Shown here: positions 8,285-17,281 of the stretch, piece after piece
How the letters are laid out: every line of letters begins with the position of its first letter
Numbering within the stretch: the stretch's first letter is position 1
From: Antribacter gilvus
Lineage (GTDB): Bacteria > Actinomycetota > Actinomycetes > Actinomycetales > Cellulomonadaceae
Direction of reading: 5' to 3'
DNA length: 64,000 nucleotides
NCBI RefSeq assembly: GCF_003946865.1
Contig: NZ_QXTH01000001.1
Coordinates: 620,001 to 684,000 of the forward strand
Program-made: the position numbers and the translations under genes
Notes under the pieces: model-generated
The model's input: only the letters and a program-made list of their open reading frames with translations
Database searches by the model: none
Told to the model about the DNA's origin: nothing

Positions 8285-8911
8285 TCAGATCCAGCCGCGC
8301 TCGCGGGCGACCGTCACAGCGGCCGTCCGGTCCGTGACGCCCAGCTTGGCGAACGCCCGGATGAGGTGCGTCTTGACGGTGGCCTCGGCGATGTACAGCT
8401 CGCGCCCCACCTCCACGTTCGACAGCCCCCGCGCCACGAGCGTCAGCACCTGGGTCTCGCGCGCCGTAGGCCGCTCGGCGACGGTGCGGACCGTCGACAC
8501 GAGCCGGGTCGCGACGCTCGGGGCGAGCACGGTCTCGCCACGCGCCGCCGCCTGGACGCCCGCGACCAGGTCGGCCCGGGGCGTGTCCTTCAGCAGGTAC
8601 CCCGTGGCGCCCGCCTCGACTGCCCGGAGGATGTCGCCGTCCGTGTCGTAGGTGGTGAGGACCACGACCCGGGGGCGCACCCCGCGTGTCCGGTCGCCCG
8701 CCAGGATCGCCGCCGTCGCGGCCACGCCGTCCAGCACCGGCATGCGGAGGTCCATGAGCACGACGTCGGGCGCCAGCTCGGCGGCCAGCGTCACGGCCTC
8801 GGCGCCGTTCGCCGCCTCGCCGACGACGTCCAGGTCCGGCTCCACCGACAGCATCCCCACCAGACCCGACCGCACCACAGGGTGGTCGTCGACCACCAGC
8901 ACGCGGATCAT
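8285..8911 (-). CDS. NarL/LuxR-type response regulator
   Basis: 208 residues. The receiver domain (1-120) has the acidic pocket VVDDH (Asp8, Asp9), the phospho-acceptor Asp54 in VLMDLRMP, and the late Lys in YLLKDT. The C-terminal LuxR helix-turn-helix (about 145-205) contains TARETQVLTLVARGLSNVEVG. It is the last gene of a four-gene minus-strand operon, and its ATG overlaps the kinase stop by 4 bp (ATGA). By family knowledge it is phosphorylated by that kinase and binds DNA as a dimer. The adjacent ABC exporter is the most likely target. Confidence 0.95.
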   Translation of the reverse strand: MIRVLVVDDHPVVRSGLVGMLSVEPDLDVVGEAANGAEAVTLAAELAPDVVLMDLRMPVLDGVAATAAILAGDRTRGVRPRVVVLTTYDTDGDILRAVEAGATGYLLKDTPRADLVAGVQAAARGETVLAPSVATRLVSTVRTVAERPTARETQVLTLVARGLSNVEVGRELYIAEATVKTHLIRAFAKLGVTDRTAAVTVARERGWI

Positions 8912-10161
8912 GCGGCGCCTCCCGGCAGCGCCGCGCGGAGGGTCGTCCCTCCGGGGGTACCGGGGCCGACGTCGAGCGTCCCGCCCGCCTCCGTCACTCT
9001 CGTCCGCATGCCGGCGAGCCCGAAGCCGTCGGTCGCGTCCTCGGGGAGGCCGCGGCCGTCGTCGGACACGGTGAGGACGGTGCGGTCACCCTCCTGCGCC
9101 AGCCGCACGACGACGGAGCTCGCCCCGGCGTGGCGCCGCACGTTGGCGAGCGCCTCCTGGGCCGCGCGAAGGAGCACCACCTCGGTGGGCGCGGAGAGGG
9201 GCGGGACGCCGTCGGCGTGGACGTCGACGCGGACGCCCGTCTCGGCGCCGAAGCGCGAGCCCAGACGGGCGAGCGCCTGGGGCAGCGACGCGTCCTGGAG
9301 CGGAACGGGAGCGAACGCCGCGACCAGGGCGCGGGCCTCCGCGAGGTTGTCCCGGCCCGTCTCCTCGACGATCCGGAGCCGCTCGCGCGCGGCGCCGTCG
9401 TCGCCGCGGTCCAGGGCCGCAGCGGCCGCCTGTGCCTGCATGACCACGCTGGTGAAGCCCTGGGCGAGGGTGTCGTGGATCTCGCGGGCGAGGCGCTCGC
9501 GCTCGGCGAGCGCGCCCGCCTCGTGGTTCGACCGCGCGAGCTCGGCCTGGGCCGCGCGCAGCTCGCCCCAGAGGCGCGCGTGCTCGTCGGCCCGCCGCAT
9601 GGTCACCGACGTCCACAGGCCGAGGCCGACGGCGAACACCAGCGCCACCAGCAGCTGCGGCGCGACGTGGACCAGGGTGGGCAGGTCGAAGCCGTCCTCG
9701 GCCGCGAGACCCACCGCGATGGCCACCGTGAAGATCACGCACCCGATCACCGAGCGCCGGAACGGCTCCAGCAGCATCCAGATGTGGGTGAAGGCGATGA
9801 ACAGCAGGAACTGCGCCGCGCCGCTCTGCGTCACGGCCACGGCCGTGCCGACGATCAGGACGGCGACGTAGGCGGTCGCGTGCCGCTGGTCACGGGACCG
9901 GGCAGCAGGCCCACCCCACACGACATACGCGGCGACGATCGCCCCGAGGGCGCCGTAGACCAGGGCGAGGCGCTCGCCGCGGAGACCCTGGAACCAGAGC
10001 GAGGCCGCGGTGAGCAGCATGATCCCCGCGAAGGCGACGTCCCACCAGACCACCTGGCGGCCCCAGTTGTCGTAGGGGCCGCCCGGGGCCGGCTCGTCGT
10101 CGGGCCCCGGGTGCGACCACCAGGTGCGCGACGACGAGCCGGCGCGCTCAGCCGTCGTCAC
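8908..10161 (-). CDS. Sensor histidine kinase (HisKA_3 family)
   Basis: 417 residues. Hydrophobic stretches between about residues 40 and 185 give five or six membrane segments with little extracellular domain, so the signal is probably sensed in or at the membrane. The dimerisation domain holds the phospho-acceptor His229 in ERERLAREIHDTLAQGF. The ATP-binding domain has EALANVRRHAG (N box), VSDDGRGLP (G1) and GFGLAGMRTRV (G2). The GTG start at 10161 overlaps the end of the permease gene by 14 bp, showing translational coupling. This is a DesK/LiaS-like kinase type often paired with ABC-2 exporters; the ligand is unknown. Confidence 0.94.
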   Translation of the reverse strand: MTTAERAGSSSRTWWSHPGPDDEPAPGGPYDNWGRQVVWWDVAFAGIMLLTAASLWFQGLRGERLALVYGALGAIVAAYVVWGGPAARSRDQRHATAYVAVLIVGTAVAVTQSGAAQFLLFIAFTHIWMLLEPFRRSVIGCVIFTVAIAVGLAAEDGFDLPTLVHVAPQLLVALVFAVGLGLWTSVTMRRADEHARLWGELRAAQAELARSNHEAGALAERERLAREIHDTLAQGFTSVVMQAQAAAAALDRGDDGAARERLRIVEETGRDNLAEARALVAAFAPVPLQDASLPQALARLGSRFGAETGVRVDVHADGVPPLSAPTEVVLLRAAQEALANVRRHAGASSVVVRLAQEGDRTVLTVSDDGRGLPEDATDGFGLAGMRTRVTEAGGTLDVGPGTPGGTTLRAALPGGAA

Positions 10162-11017
10162 GGCGCCGCCACCGGAAGGTGCGCGTGCCCACGACGAGTC
10201 CGACCAGGAGCCATGCGGCCAGTACAGCAGCCGTGAGGCCGTGCTGCCAGGTCCCGGTCTGCTCGAGCGTGGCGAGGTCCTCGGGCAGGAAGACGGACCG
10301 CATGCCCTGGGCCAGCCAGCGCAGCGGGAAGACGGACGCGATCGTCTGGAGCCAGCTCGGCAGCGTGTAGAAGGGGAAGAACACGCCCGAGATGAACTGG
10401 AGGACGAGGACCACCGGCGTCACCACCGCCGTCGCTGACCGGCCGGACCGGGGGACCGACGAGAACGCCACGCCCAGCACCGTCCCCGCCGCGGTCCCGA
10501 GAACGTAGACCCAGGCGAAGGTGAACCAGCGGCCGACGTCGGTGGGGAGCGCCACGTCGAACACGAGCGCGGCGAGCGCGAGCAGGAGCGCCGTCTGGAG
10601 GGCGGACGTCACGAGGACCTGCGCCACCTTGCCGAGGAAGTAGGCCGACGCCGGCAGCGGGGTGGCGCGCAGCCGCTTGAGCGTGCCGTCGTCGCGCTCC
10701 ACGGCGATCGAGATCGCCATCGACTGGAAGCTCGTGAGCATGACGCCCGTGGCGATCATGCCGGGCAGGAAGTACTGCGCGAAGTTGACGGTGACGTCCC
10801 CGATCCCCTCGGCCTCCTTGCCGAACACCGTGGCGAACAGCGCCAGCATCACGAGCGGGTACAGGAAGAGGAAGATCACGGCGTCGCGCTCGCGGACGAA
10901 CGAGCGCAGCTCCACTCCCGCGCGGACGAGCGCGAGCGTGCCGATGCCGGGGAGCCGGGCCGGGCCGGGCTGCGGCGCGGCGGGAATGACGGTTCTGGTC
11001 TCGGGCGATGCGGTCAT
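10148..11017 (-). CDS. ABC-2 type transporter permease
   Basis: 289 residues with six predicted membrane helices, the first at about residues 46-66 (VIFLFLYPLVMLALFATVFG). The sequence has the ABC-2 permease pattern, including DDGTLKRLRATPLPASAYFLGK and LQFISGVFFPFYTLPSWLQ. It forms an exporter with the ATPase encoded just upstream, whose stop overlaps this start by 4 bp. Related pairs export antibiotics, lipids or polyketides. The substrate cannot be named from the sequence. Confidence 0.92.
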   Translation of the reverse strand: MTASPETRTVIPAAPQPGPARLPGIGTLALVRAGVELRSFVRERDAVIFLFLYPLVMLALFATVFGKEAEGIGDVTVNFAQYFLPGMIATGVMLTSFQSMAISIAVERDDGTLKRLRATPLPASAYFLGKVAQVLVTSALQTALLLALAALVFDVALPTDVGRWFTFAWVYVLGTAAGTVLGVAFSSVPRSGRSATAVVTPVVLVLQFISGVFFPFYTLPSWLQTIASVFPLRWLAQGMRSVFLPEDLATLEQTGTWQHGLTAAVLAAWLLVGLVVGTRTFRWRRRDDG

Positions 11018-11925
11018 GACGCCACCTTCGTGGTCTCGGGGGCTGCGCCGATCAGGTCGAGGTACACGTCCTCGAGGCTCGGCCGGGTCACCTGCAGGCC
11101 GGGGACCTCGCCGTCCGGCCCGGCCGTCTCGCGGGCGAGGCGGGCGACGAGCTCGGTCGGGCGCTCGGTGCGCTCGGACCGCGGCTCACCGTCCTGGGTC
11201 CACCGCACGACCGGGGTACGGGCCTCGGCGCCGCCCAGGGTGCCGGGCGGCCCCTCGGCCACCAGGGCGCCGTCGTGCACCACCAGCACCCGGTCCGCGA
11301 GCTGTGCCGCCTCGTCCAGGTAGTGGGTGGTGAGGAGGATCGTGGTGCCGCCGTCGCGCAGGGACTCCACGAGGTCCCAGAAGGACCGGCGGGCCTGCGG
11401 GTCGAAGCCGGTGGTCGGCTCGTCCAGGAAGAGCAGCTCCGGGCCGCCCACGATGCCGAGCGCGACGTCGAGGCGCCGGCGCTGGCCCCCGGAGAGGCTG
11501 CGCACGCGGGTGCGCGCCTTCTCGCCGAGGCCCACGGCGGCGATCACGTCGTCGGGGTCCCGCGGGGCGGGGTAGTAGCGGGCGGTGGCGCGGATCGTCT
11601 CCGCGACGGTGAGCTCGCCCAGGTCGCGGGACTCCTGGGTCACCACGCCGAGGCGTGCGCGCCAGTCCCGCCCCGCGTGGGCGGGGTCCTGGCCCAGGAC
11701 GGCGACCTCCCCCGCGTCCCGCTCGCGGAAGCCCTCGAGGATCTCCACGGTGGTGGTCTTCCCGGCGCCGTTGGGGCCGAGCACCGCGACGATCTCGCCG
11801 CGGTCGATGTCCAGGTCCAGGCCGGCGACGGCGTGCTTGAAGCCGGCGCGTGGAGTGCCGTACCGCTTGCGCAGACCGCGCACCCGCACGGCCCTGCCCG
11901 ACGAGATGGTGCCCGTTGTGTCCAT
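11014..11925 (-). CDS. ABC transporter ATP-binding protein (DrrA/CcmA type)
   Basis: 303 residues with Walker A GPNGAGKT (50-57), Q-loop VTQES, signature LSGGQRRRLDVALG (from residue 144), Walker B LLFLDEP (165-171) and a switch His in LLTTHYLDEA. The C-terminal extension is typical of drug-exporter ATPases. It is the first gene of the operon ATPase, permease, kinase, regulator. The ATG at 11925 has GGAGG only one base away, so a downstream GTG within RAVRVRG is an alternative start. The promoter must lie in the short gap toward the tRNA gene. Confidence 0.93.
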   Translation of the reverse strand: MDTTGTISSGRAVRVRGLRKRYGTPRAGFKHAVAGLDLDIDRGEIVAVLGPNGAGKTTTVEILEGFRERDAGEVAVLGQDPAHAGRDWRARLGVVTQESRDLGELTVAETIRATARYYPAPRDPDDVIAAVGLGEKARTRVRSLSGGQRRRLDVALGIVGGPELLFLDEPTTGFDPQARRSFWDLVESLRDGGTTILLTTHYLDEAAQLADRVLVVHDGALVAEGPPGTLGGAEARTPVVRWTQDGEPRSERTERPTELVARLARETAGPDGEVPGLQVTRPSLEDVYLDLIGAAPETTKVAS

Positions 11926-12017
11926 GCCTCCACGATGGTCCGAGGATGGGCTGCGGCGGGACCCTCGCCTGGTGGAACGCCCGTCAACCGGTCGGTGGAC
12001 GGGCGCGACGAGGCTGG

Positions 12018-12047
12018 TTCGACCCAGGGGCCCGGGTGCCGTACAGT
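12018..12047 (+). promoter_or_regulatory. Possible promoter of tRNA-Trp/secE/nusG
   Basis: TTCGAC at 12018-12023 and TACAGT at 12042-12047 are 18 bp apart and would start transcription near 12055, upstream of the tRNA. The -35 match is imperfect. A TTGACG at 12061 lacks an AT-rich partner. Confidence 0.35.
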
Positions 12048-12130
12048 TGTGCCTCGGTGATTGACGTCCGCGATGCTGGAGCGCGCCCAGGGAGACCTGA
12101 GTCGTTCGGCGGAAAGATGTCAAGCAGCGA

Positions 12131-12206
12131 AGGGTAGTGGCGCAATTGGTAGCGCAGCGGTCTCCAAAACCGCAGGTTGCAGGTTCGAGTCCTGTCTACC
12201 CTGCCA
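12131..12206 (+). tRNA. tRNA-Trp (anticodon CCA)
   Basis: A complete cloverleaf can be drawn. The acceptor stem AGGGTAG (12131-12137) pairs with CTACCCT (12196-12202). There is a D arm around GCGCAATTGGTAGCGC. The anticodon arm GCGGT-CTCCAAA-ACCGC carries CCA. The T arm contains GGTTCGAGTCC. The discriminator base is G at 12203, and the 3' CCA is encoded at 12204-12206. It lies just before secE, as in many actinobacteria, and may be processed from a shared transcript. Confidence 0.97.
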
Positions 12207-12317
12207 GCGTGATCCCCAGCGGGGCCGCGCGCAGCGGGGCCACGCACGTGGCTTCGGCAACGCCAGTCCGCGCCGCCGCCAGGCGGTGCACACCGTGTCA
12301 CGGAGTGGGGTACACCA

Positions 12318-12584
12318 GTGAGCGAGTCGCCGGCTGAGGCCGTGGGAGCACCGGCCGAACGCGCCGCGGAGCGCCCGTCCAACGGGCGTCCCAACGTGTT
12401 TTCCCGGATCGTCATCTTCGTCCGCCAGGTTGTGGCGGAGCTGAAGAAGGTCGTCGCACCCACTCGTTCGGAGCTGATGACCTACACCTCCGTGGTGCTG
12501 GTGTTCCTGCTCGTGGTGATGCTCTTCGTGACGGTGCTGGACTTCGGCATCTCCAAGCTCGTCTTCTGGGTCTTCGGCGGCTGA
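12318..12584 (+). CDS. secE: Preprotein translocase subunit SecE
   Basis: 88 residues, the short single-helix form usual in Gram-positive bacteria. A polar N-terminus is followed by the conserved amphipathic helix FVRQVVAELKKVVAPTRSEL and one membrane segment (about 54-76). It stabilises SecY in the SecYEG channel. The GTG at 12318 is preceded by GGAGTGGGG at good distance. Its position between tRNA-Trp and nusG is the standard order. Confidence 0.96.
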   Translation: MSESPAEAVGAPAERAAERPSNGRPNVFSRIVIFVRQVVAELKKVVAPTRSELMTYTSVVLVFLLVVMLFVTVLDFGISKLVFWVFGG

Positions 12585-12750
12585 CGCCGGACACCGGTCG
12601 CCCCTCGTGGGCGACGCCCGGCCCTGACGGCCAGGCCAGTGGGCGTGCACGACGAGCGCCGTCCGGCGGCGTCGCGAGACAATTCTCGTCGTAAACGCAC
12701 ACAGGTGCCGGGGCGCAGCCCTGGCACGGGAGAAGAAAGCAGGTTCGTTC

Positions 12751-13590
12751 GTGTCCCAGGATTCGCTGGACCAGACGGAGAACATCGACGTCACGCCCGA
12801 CGCCATCGGCGACGAGGCGACGGTCGACGTGCCCGCGGACGCCGAGCCTGCCGACGCGGCGGACGCGACGGACTCGGCGCAGGACGATGACGCGACGGAG
12901 CCGGAGGACGTGACGGAGCCCGAGGGCGACGACGCGGCCGAGGGCGACGAGGAGCGGCCGTCCGACGAGGACGGCGACGTCGTCGAGGACGAGATCGCGG
13001 AGTTCAAGCGGACGCTGCGCGCTCAGGCCGGTGACTGGTACGTCATCCACTCCTACGCGGGCTACGAGAACCGTGTGAAGGCCAACCTGGAGAACCGCAT
13101 CCAGAGCCTGAACATGGAGGACTACATCTTCCAGATCGAGGTCCCCATGGAAGAGGTGGCCGAGATCAAGAACGCGCAGAAGAAGATCGTGCGCCGGGTG
13201 CGTATCCCCGGCTACGTCCTCGTGCGCATGGACCTGACGGACGAGTCGTGGGGTGCCGTGCGCCACACGCCGGGCGTCACCGGGTTCGTCGGCCACACGC
13301 ACCAGCCGGTGCCGCTGACCCTCGACGAGGTCTTCTCGATGCTGGCCCCGACGCTGGCCCCGCGGCCGGACGGCGGCAAGAAGGGTGCCGGCGGCGCGTC
13401 CGCCAAGGCCACGATCGAGGTCGACTTCGAGGTCGGCGAGTCGGTCACCGTCACGGACGGCCCGTTCGACACGCTGCCTGCCACGATCTCCGAGATCAAC
13501 GTCGAGGCGCAGAAGCTCAAGGTCCTCGTCTCCATCTTCGGCCGGGAGACCCCGGTCGAGCTGTCGTTCAACCAGGTCGCCAAGATCTGA
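12751..13590 (+). CDS. nusG: Transcription termination/antitermination factor NusG
   Basis: 279 residues. The first 90 or so are a highly acidic, probably disordered extension (Asp/Glu/Ala rich). The NGN domain starts at [20 protein letters not shown], and the C-terminal KOW domain has [19 protein letters not shown]. NusG binds RNA polymerase next to its clamp and links it to Rho or the ribosome. The acidic N-terminal extension is longer than in E. coli but is known in actinobacteria. The GTG start follows GGAGAAGAAAG. It is followed by rplK after 86 bp. Confidence 0.97.
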   Translation: MSQDSLDQTENIDVTPDAIGDEATVDVPADAEPADAADATDSAQDDDATEPEDVTEPEGDDAAEGDEERPSDEDGDVVEDEIAEFKRTLRAQAGDWYVIHSYAGYENRVKANLENRIQSLNMEDYIFQIEVPMEEVAEIKNAQKKIVRRVRIPGYVLVRMDLTDESWGAVRHTPGVTGFVGHTHQPVPLTLDEVFSMLAPTLAPRPDGGKKGAGGASAKATIEVDFEVGESVTVTDGPFDTLPATISEINVEAQKLKVLVSIFGRETPVELSFNQVAKI

Positions 13591-13676
13591 TTGCCGGCCG
13601 GGTCTCCCGGCCGCGGCAGCACTGCAACCGGGTCATCGCCCAGGGCGTCGGCCCACAACACCAGAAAGAATGAGAA

Positions 13677-14108
13677 ATGCCTCCCAAGAAGAAGGTCTCT
13701 GGCCTCATCAAGCTCCAGATCAACGCTGGTGCTGCGACCCCCGCGCCGCCGATCGGCCCCGCGCTCGGTCAGCACGGCGTGAACATCATGGAGTTCTGCA
13801 AGGCCTACAACGCGGCCACCGAGTCGCAGCGCGGCAACGTGATCCCGGTGGAGATCACGGTCTACGAGGACCGTTCCTTCACCTTCATCACGAAGACCCC
13901 GCCGGCCGCTGAGCTCATCAAGAAGGCCGCAGGCGTGGCCAAGGGCTCGCCGACCCCGCACACCACCAAGGTCGCCTCGCTGACCGCGGACCAGGTGCGC
14001 GAGATCGCCACCCAGAAGCTCGCGGACCTGAACGCGAACGACCTCGACGCCGCGTCGAAGATCATCGCGGGCACGGCCCGTTCCATGGGTATCACCGTCC
14101 AGGGCTGA
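13677..14108 (+). CDS. rplK: 50S ribosomal protein L11
   Basis: 143 residues, the normal length. It opens with [17 protein letters not shown] and has the Pro-rich [20 protein letters not shown] region that meets thiopeptide antibiotics and the GTPase centre, then the RNA-binding C-terminal domain with [10 protein letters not shown]. It binds the 1070 region of 23S rRNA. The upstream ribosome-binding site is weak (GAAAGAATGAGAA). It is paired with rplA 97 bp downstream. Confidence 0.98.
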   Translation: MPPKKKVSGLIKLQINAGAATPAPPIGPALGQHGVNIMEFCKAYNAATESQRGNVIPVEITVYEDRSFTFITKTPPAAELIKKAAGVAKGSPTPHTTKVASLTADQVREIATQKLADLNANDLDAASKIIAGTARSMGITVQG

Positions 14109-14205
14109 TTCGTCCAGGGCTGATCCAGCCCCGCTGGCGCCTCGGCGCCGGACTGCACGAGTGGGAGGGCCGTCAGGCCCGACACGACCACAAGGAGAAA
14201 GAAAC

Positions 14206-14916
14206 ATGGCACAGCACAGCAAGGCCTACCGGGCCGCCGCGGAGAAGATCGACCGCGACAACCTCTACACGCCGCTCGAGGCGGTCCGTCTCGCCAAGGA
14301 GACGTCGACCATCAAGTACGACGCCACCGTCGAGGTCGCGTTCCGTCTCGGCGTGGACCCCCGCAAGGCGGACCAGATGGTCCGTGGCACCGTGAACCTG
14401 CCCCACGGCACCGGCAAGACCGCCCGCGTGCTGGTCTTCGCGAACGGCGCCAAGGCGGACGAGGCCCGTGCCGCGGGCGCCGACATCGTGGGCGGCGACG
14501 AGCTCATCGACCGGGTCGCCGCCGGCTTCACCGACTTCGACTCCGCCGTGGCGACGCCGGACCTCATGGGCAAGGTCGGCCGCCTGGGCAAGGTCCTGGG
14601 CCCGCGTGGTCTCATGCCGAACCCGAAGACCGGCACCGTGACGATGGACGTGACGAAGGCTGTCACCGAGATCAAGGGCGGCAAGATCGAGTTCCGCGTG
14701 GACAAGCACTCGAACCTGCACTTCATCATCGGCAAGGTCTCGTTCGACGAGACCAAGCTGGTGGAGAACTACGCCGCGGCGCTGGACGAGGTGCTCCGTC
14801 TCAAGCCGTCCGCCTCGAAGGGCCGGTACATCACCAAGGCCACGATGGCGACGACGATGGGCCCGGGCATCCCGCTGGACCAGACCCGCATCACGCGGCT
14901 CCTCGAGGACGGCTGA
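14206..14916 (+). CDS. rplA: 50S ribosomal protein L1
   Basis: 236 residues with the two-domain L1 pattern, including [21 protein letters not shown] (shared by all L1 proteins) and [16 protein letters not shown]. It forms the mobile stalk at the ribosomal exit site and is a translational repressor of its own operon in many bacteria. The ATG at 14206 follows AAGGAGAAAG. In most genomes rplJ-rplL follow soon after; here a strong terminator and about 10 kb of unrelated genes intervene. Confidence 0.98.
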   Translation: MAQHSKAYRAAAEKIDRDNLYTPLEAVRLAKETSTIKYDATVEVAFRLGVDPRKADQMVRGTVNLPHGTGKTARVLVFANGAKADEARAAGADIVGGDELIDRVAAGFTDFDSAVATPDLMGKVGRLGKVLGPRGLMPNPKTGTVTMDVTKAVTEIKGGKIEFRVDKHSNLHFIIGKVSFDETKLVENYAAALDEVLRLKPSASKGRYITKATMATTMGPGIPLDQTRITRLLEDG

Positions 14917-14960
14917 GCCTCCTCGCTGACCGAGGCTGAGCCTCGGTAGAGCACAGCTGC

Positions 14961-15010
14961 ACGACGGCGGCCGGCCACCTTCCGTACGGAAGGTGACCGG
15001 CCGCCGTCGT
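14961..15010. terminator. Hairpin terminator after rplA
   Basis: A 50-bp inverted repeat with one mismatch: arm ACGACGGCGGCCGG (14961-14974) pairs with 14997-15010, around the perfect inner palindrome CACCTTCCGTACGGAAGGTG (14976-14995). It sits between the convergent rplA and chitinase genes and can end both transcripts. Confidence 0.88.
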
Positions 15011-15053
15011 CGTGCCCGGGGCTTGCGCTCCGGGTGCGTTCAGGGCCGGGGGA

Positions 15054-16361
15054 TCAGCAGGCGCCGAGGTCGCGCCAGACGCCCCACTGGCCGCTCTGGC
15101 TCGGGATCTCGCCGAGCGTCCACCACTTGGCCTCGTAGAGGCGGCCGGAGTAGGAGACGCGGTTGCCGCCTGTGTAGACGGTGGTGGACGACCAGGCCGA
15201 CACGGCGCCGCACGACGCCGGGGGCGGCGTCGGGGTGGGGGTCGGGGTGGGCGTGGGCGTCGGCTTCGGCGTGGGGCTGGCCGTGGGGGTCGGGGTCGGG
15301 CTGGGCGTGGGACCGGGCGGCGGGGTGCCGGTGCCTGAGCCGAGGCGCTGGCCCACGACGTTCGCGACCTGGTAGCCGTTGGTGGCGTCCCAGTTGATCG
15401 ACCACGTCATGACGCCGCCGATCTTGCCGTACGGCGTGGCGGGCCGGAAGGAGCCGCAGCTCGTGCCCTTCTCCAGGCAGTCCACCGCGGCGACGACGTT
15501 GGCGATCGGCTGGTAGCCGCCGCCTGCCGCCGACCGGACGGCGGGCACGCCGATGCCGACCTGGTCGGGGCGCAGCCCCATCTGGAGCTGGATGCAGGTC
15601 AGGGCCGTGAGGAAGTCGACCGTGCCCTGCGCGTAGACCTTCTGGTCGCAGCCCATCATGGTGCCCGAGTTGTAGTACTGGGTGTTGACGATCGTGAGGA
15701 TGTCCTTGATCTTCAGCGTGAGCTGGTAGTAGGGCATCGTCGTTGCCTGGTAGTCGATGGTCTGCGGGGCCATCGCAATGATCAGGCTCGGGCCGGCGAG
15801 CGACCGGAGCTGGCGGAGGGCCTGCTCCATGTAGGTGGCGTTGATGCCGTGCTCGAGGTCGATGTCGACCCCGTCGAACCCGTACTGCTGCATGAGAGAC
15901 CACGCGGAGCTGGCGAAGTTGGCGGCCTGGGTCGCGTTGGTGACGCTGACGTTGCCCTTCTCGCCGCCCACCGACAGCACGACCTTGCGGCCCTGTGCCT
16001 TGATCGCCGCGAGGTCGGTCTTGAACTGCGCGTCGGTGTAGCCGCCCAGCTCGGACGACGCGACGGTGAAGGTGATGCCGCCCGGGGACGACGTCGAGGC
16101 GTCGGCGAACGCGACCGCGACCAGGTTGTAGGCGGCCGGGATCTGGGACAGCCGCAGGGTCGTCGAGCCGTTGTTGAAGTTGTGCCAGTAGCCGGTGAGC
16201 CACTGTGCGCCGGTGGCCGCGGGGGCGACGGCGGCCGGGGCGGGGGCCGCCGTGACAGCCGGCGCGGCCGAGGCGACGACGGCGCCGGTAAGAGTGGCGG
16301 TGAGGCCGGCGGCGACGAGCGCTACCAGCACGCGAGGGACGCGAGGTCGTGAAAGGGGCAT
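15054..16361 (-). CDS. Secreted GH18 chitinase with C-terminal CBM5/12
   Basis: 435 residues. The signal peptide (1 to about 33) ends near ASAAPA. The GH18 barrel (about 52-340) carries FDGVDIDLE at 162-170 with catalytic Glu170, plus SVGGEKGN and MTWSINWD. A Pro/Thr linker (345-381) joins a CBM5/12 chitin-binding module (384-435) with AWSSTTVYTGGNRVSY and the aromatic pair AKWWTLGE. It should release chito-oligosaccharides outside the cell. The ATG at 16361 has AAGGAGGAAACC in front and is preferred over an in-frame ATG seven codons upstream. It interrupts the rplKA-rplJL order, on the opposite strand. Confidence 0.94.
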   Translation of the reverse strand: MPLSRPRVPRVLVALVAAGLTATLTGAVVASAAPAVTAAPAPAAVAPAATGAQWLTGYWHNFNNGSTTLRLSQIPAAYNLVAVAFADASTSSPGGITFTVASSELGGYTDAQFKTDLAAIKAQGRKVVLSVGGEKGNVSVTNATQAANFASSAWSLMQQYGFDGVDIDLEHGINATYMEQALRQLRSLAGPSLIIAMAPQTIDYQATTMPYYQLTLKIKDILTIVNTQYYNSGTMMGCDQKVYAQGTVDFLTALTCIQLQMGLRPDQVGIGVPAVRSAAGGGYQPIANVVAAVDCLEKGTSCGSFRPATPYGKIGGVMTWSINWDATNGYQVANVVGQRLGSGTGTPPPGPTPSPTPTPTASPTPKPTPTPTPTPTPTPPPASCGAVSAWSSTTVYTGGNRVSYSGRLYEAKWWTLGEIPSQSGQWGVWRDLGAC

Positions 16362-16430
16362 GGTTTCCTCCTTGAGGGGCATGGCTCGTCCACGGTATTC
16401 GTTAGGAGTCTTTCTGTGGATGAGGGAAGT

Positions 16431-16459
16431 CCCGTACATCACCTCGTTGCACGTATCAA
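16431..16459 (-). promoter_or_regulatory. Possible chitinase promoter
   Basis: On the minus strand TTGATA (16459 to 16454) is followed after 17 bp by TACGGG (16436 to 16431), a good -35 with a weak -10. The direct-repeat operators of Streptomyces chitinase genes were not found. Another promoter closer to the start cannot be excluded. Confidence 0.3.
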
Positions 16460-16574
16460 GACCGGGTGCTACCCCTCTTTCCCTGGTGAGCAAGGTTCAT
16501 CGCGTCGAGCCGGGAGAGGGGTGAAACCCGCATGGGCAGCATCTTTCGTCGCCTGGGAACAAGCAGGACCGCCC

Positions 16575-16580
16575 TAGACT
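16575..16580 (+). promoter_or_regulatory. -10 element upstream of the sigma-factor gene
   Basis: TAGACT at 16575-16580 would start transcription near 16587, giving a leader of about 56 bases before the ATG at 16643. No good -35 is seen at the matching distance, as could happen if the module's own ECF-like sigma factor drives it. That is inference. Confidence 0.35.
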
Positions 16581-16642
16581 CGGTAGGTCCAAACCCTGTG
16601 CGTCCCGTCACGGCGGGCGCCGTGCACCCCCTCGGCGATGCG

Positions 16643-17281
16643 ATGACACGACCCACCGATTCCCCTACGGGCGTCAACGACCAGACCGGGGCAAGCCTCG
16701 GTGACCGCGCGGCCTTCGCGCTCCTCGAGTTCCGGGAGGGGCGGCAGCAAGCACTGGGCGACCTGATCCGCGAGGCGTCGCCGCTGCTGTGGCACACGGT
16801 CCGCGCTCAGGGGGTCGCCCACCAGGAAGCGGATGACGTGGTGCAGCACACGTGGGCGGCGCTGGTGAAGCACGCCCACACCATCACGGAGCCGCACGCC
16901 GTGCTCAAGTGGCTGCTCGTGACCGCGCGCCGGGCGGCCTGGGAGGCCGTCCGCAAGACGCGGGACGATGCGAAGCGCAGGGCGGAGCTGCCTGACGACA
17001 GCCCCGACCACCCCGCGTCGCTCCCGTCGTCCGACCCGCTCCCGGACACCCAGGTGCTCCAGGAAGAGCGGGACCAGATGTTGTGGAACTCGTTCCGGCA
17101 GCTGCCGGAACGTTGCCAGGAGCTGCTACGGCTCGTGTCCCTCGCCGACCGCCCGGACTACCGGGCGATCTCGTCGGCGATCGGCATGCCGATGGGCAGC
17201 ATCGGATCGACGCGCGGACGCTGCCTTGCCAAGCTGCGCACCATCCTTGACGAGCAGGGGGACTTCTCGTGGACGACCTGA
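16643..17281 (+). CDS. ECF-like RNA polymerase sigma factor of the S8/CHAT module
   Basis: 212 residues. Region 2 (about 40-105) has HQEADDVVQHTWAALVKHAH and a WLLVTARRAAWEAVRK helix. A charged Pro-rich linker follows (110-145). Region 4 (about 153-203) has LPERCQELLRLVSLADRPDY and a helix-turn-helix ending in GRCLAKLR. Such factors direct polymerase to a small set of stress or surface genes. No membrane anti-sigma gene is next to it; the following gene overlaps by 13 bp and encodes a cytosolic protein that may fill this role. The ATG at 16643 fits behind the -10 at 16575; an in-frame ATG at 16532 would lie upstream of that promoter. Confidence 0.85.
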   Translation: MTRPTDSPTGVNDQTGASLGDRAAFALLEFREGRQQALGDLIREASPLLWHTVRAQGVAHQEADDVVQHTWAALVKHAHTITEPHAVLKWLLVTARRAAWEAVRKTRDDAKRRAELPDDSPDHPASLPSSDPLPDTQVLQEERDQMLWNSFRQLPERCQELLRLVSLADRPDYRAISSAIGMPMGSIGSTRGRCLAKLRTILDEQGDFSWTT

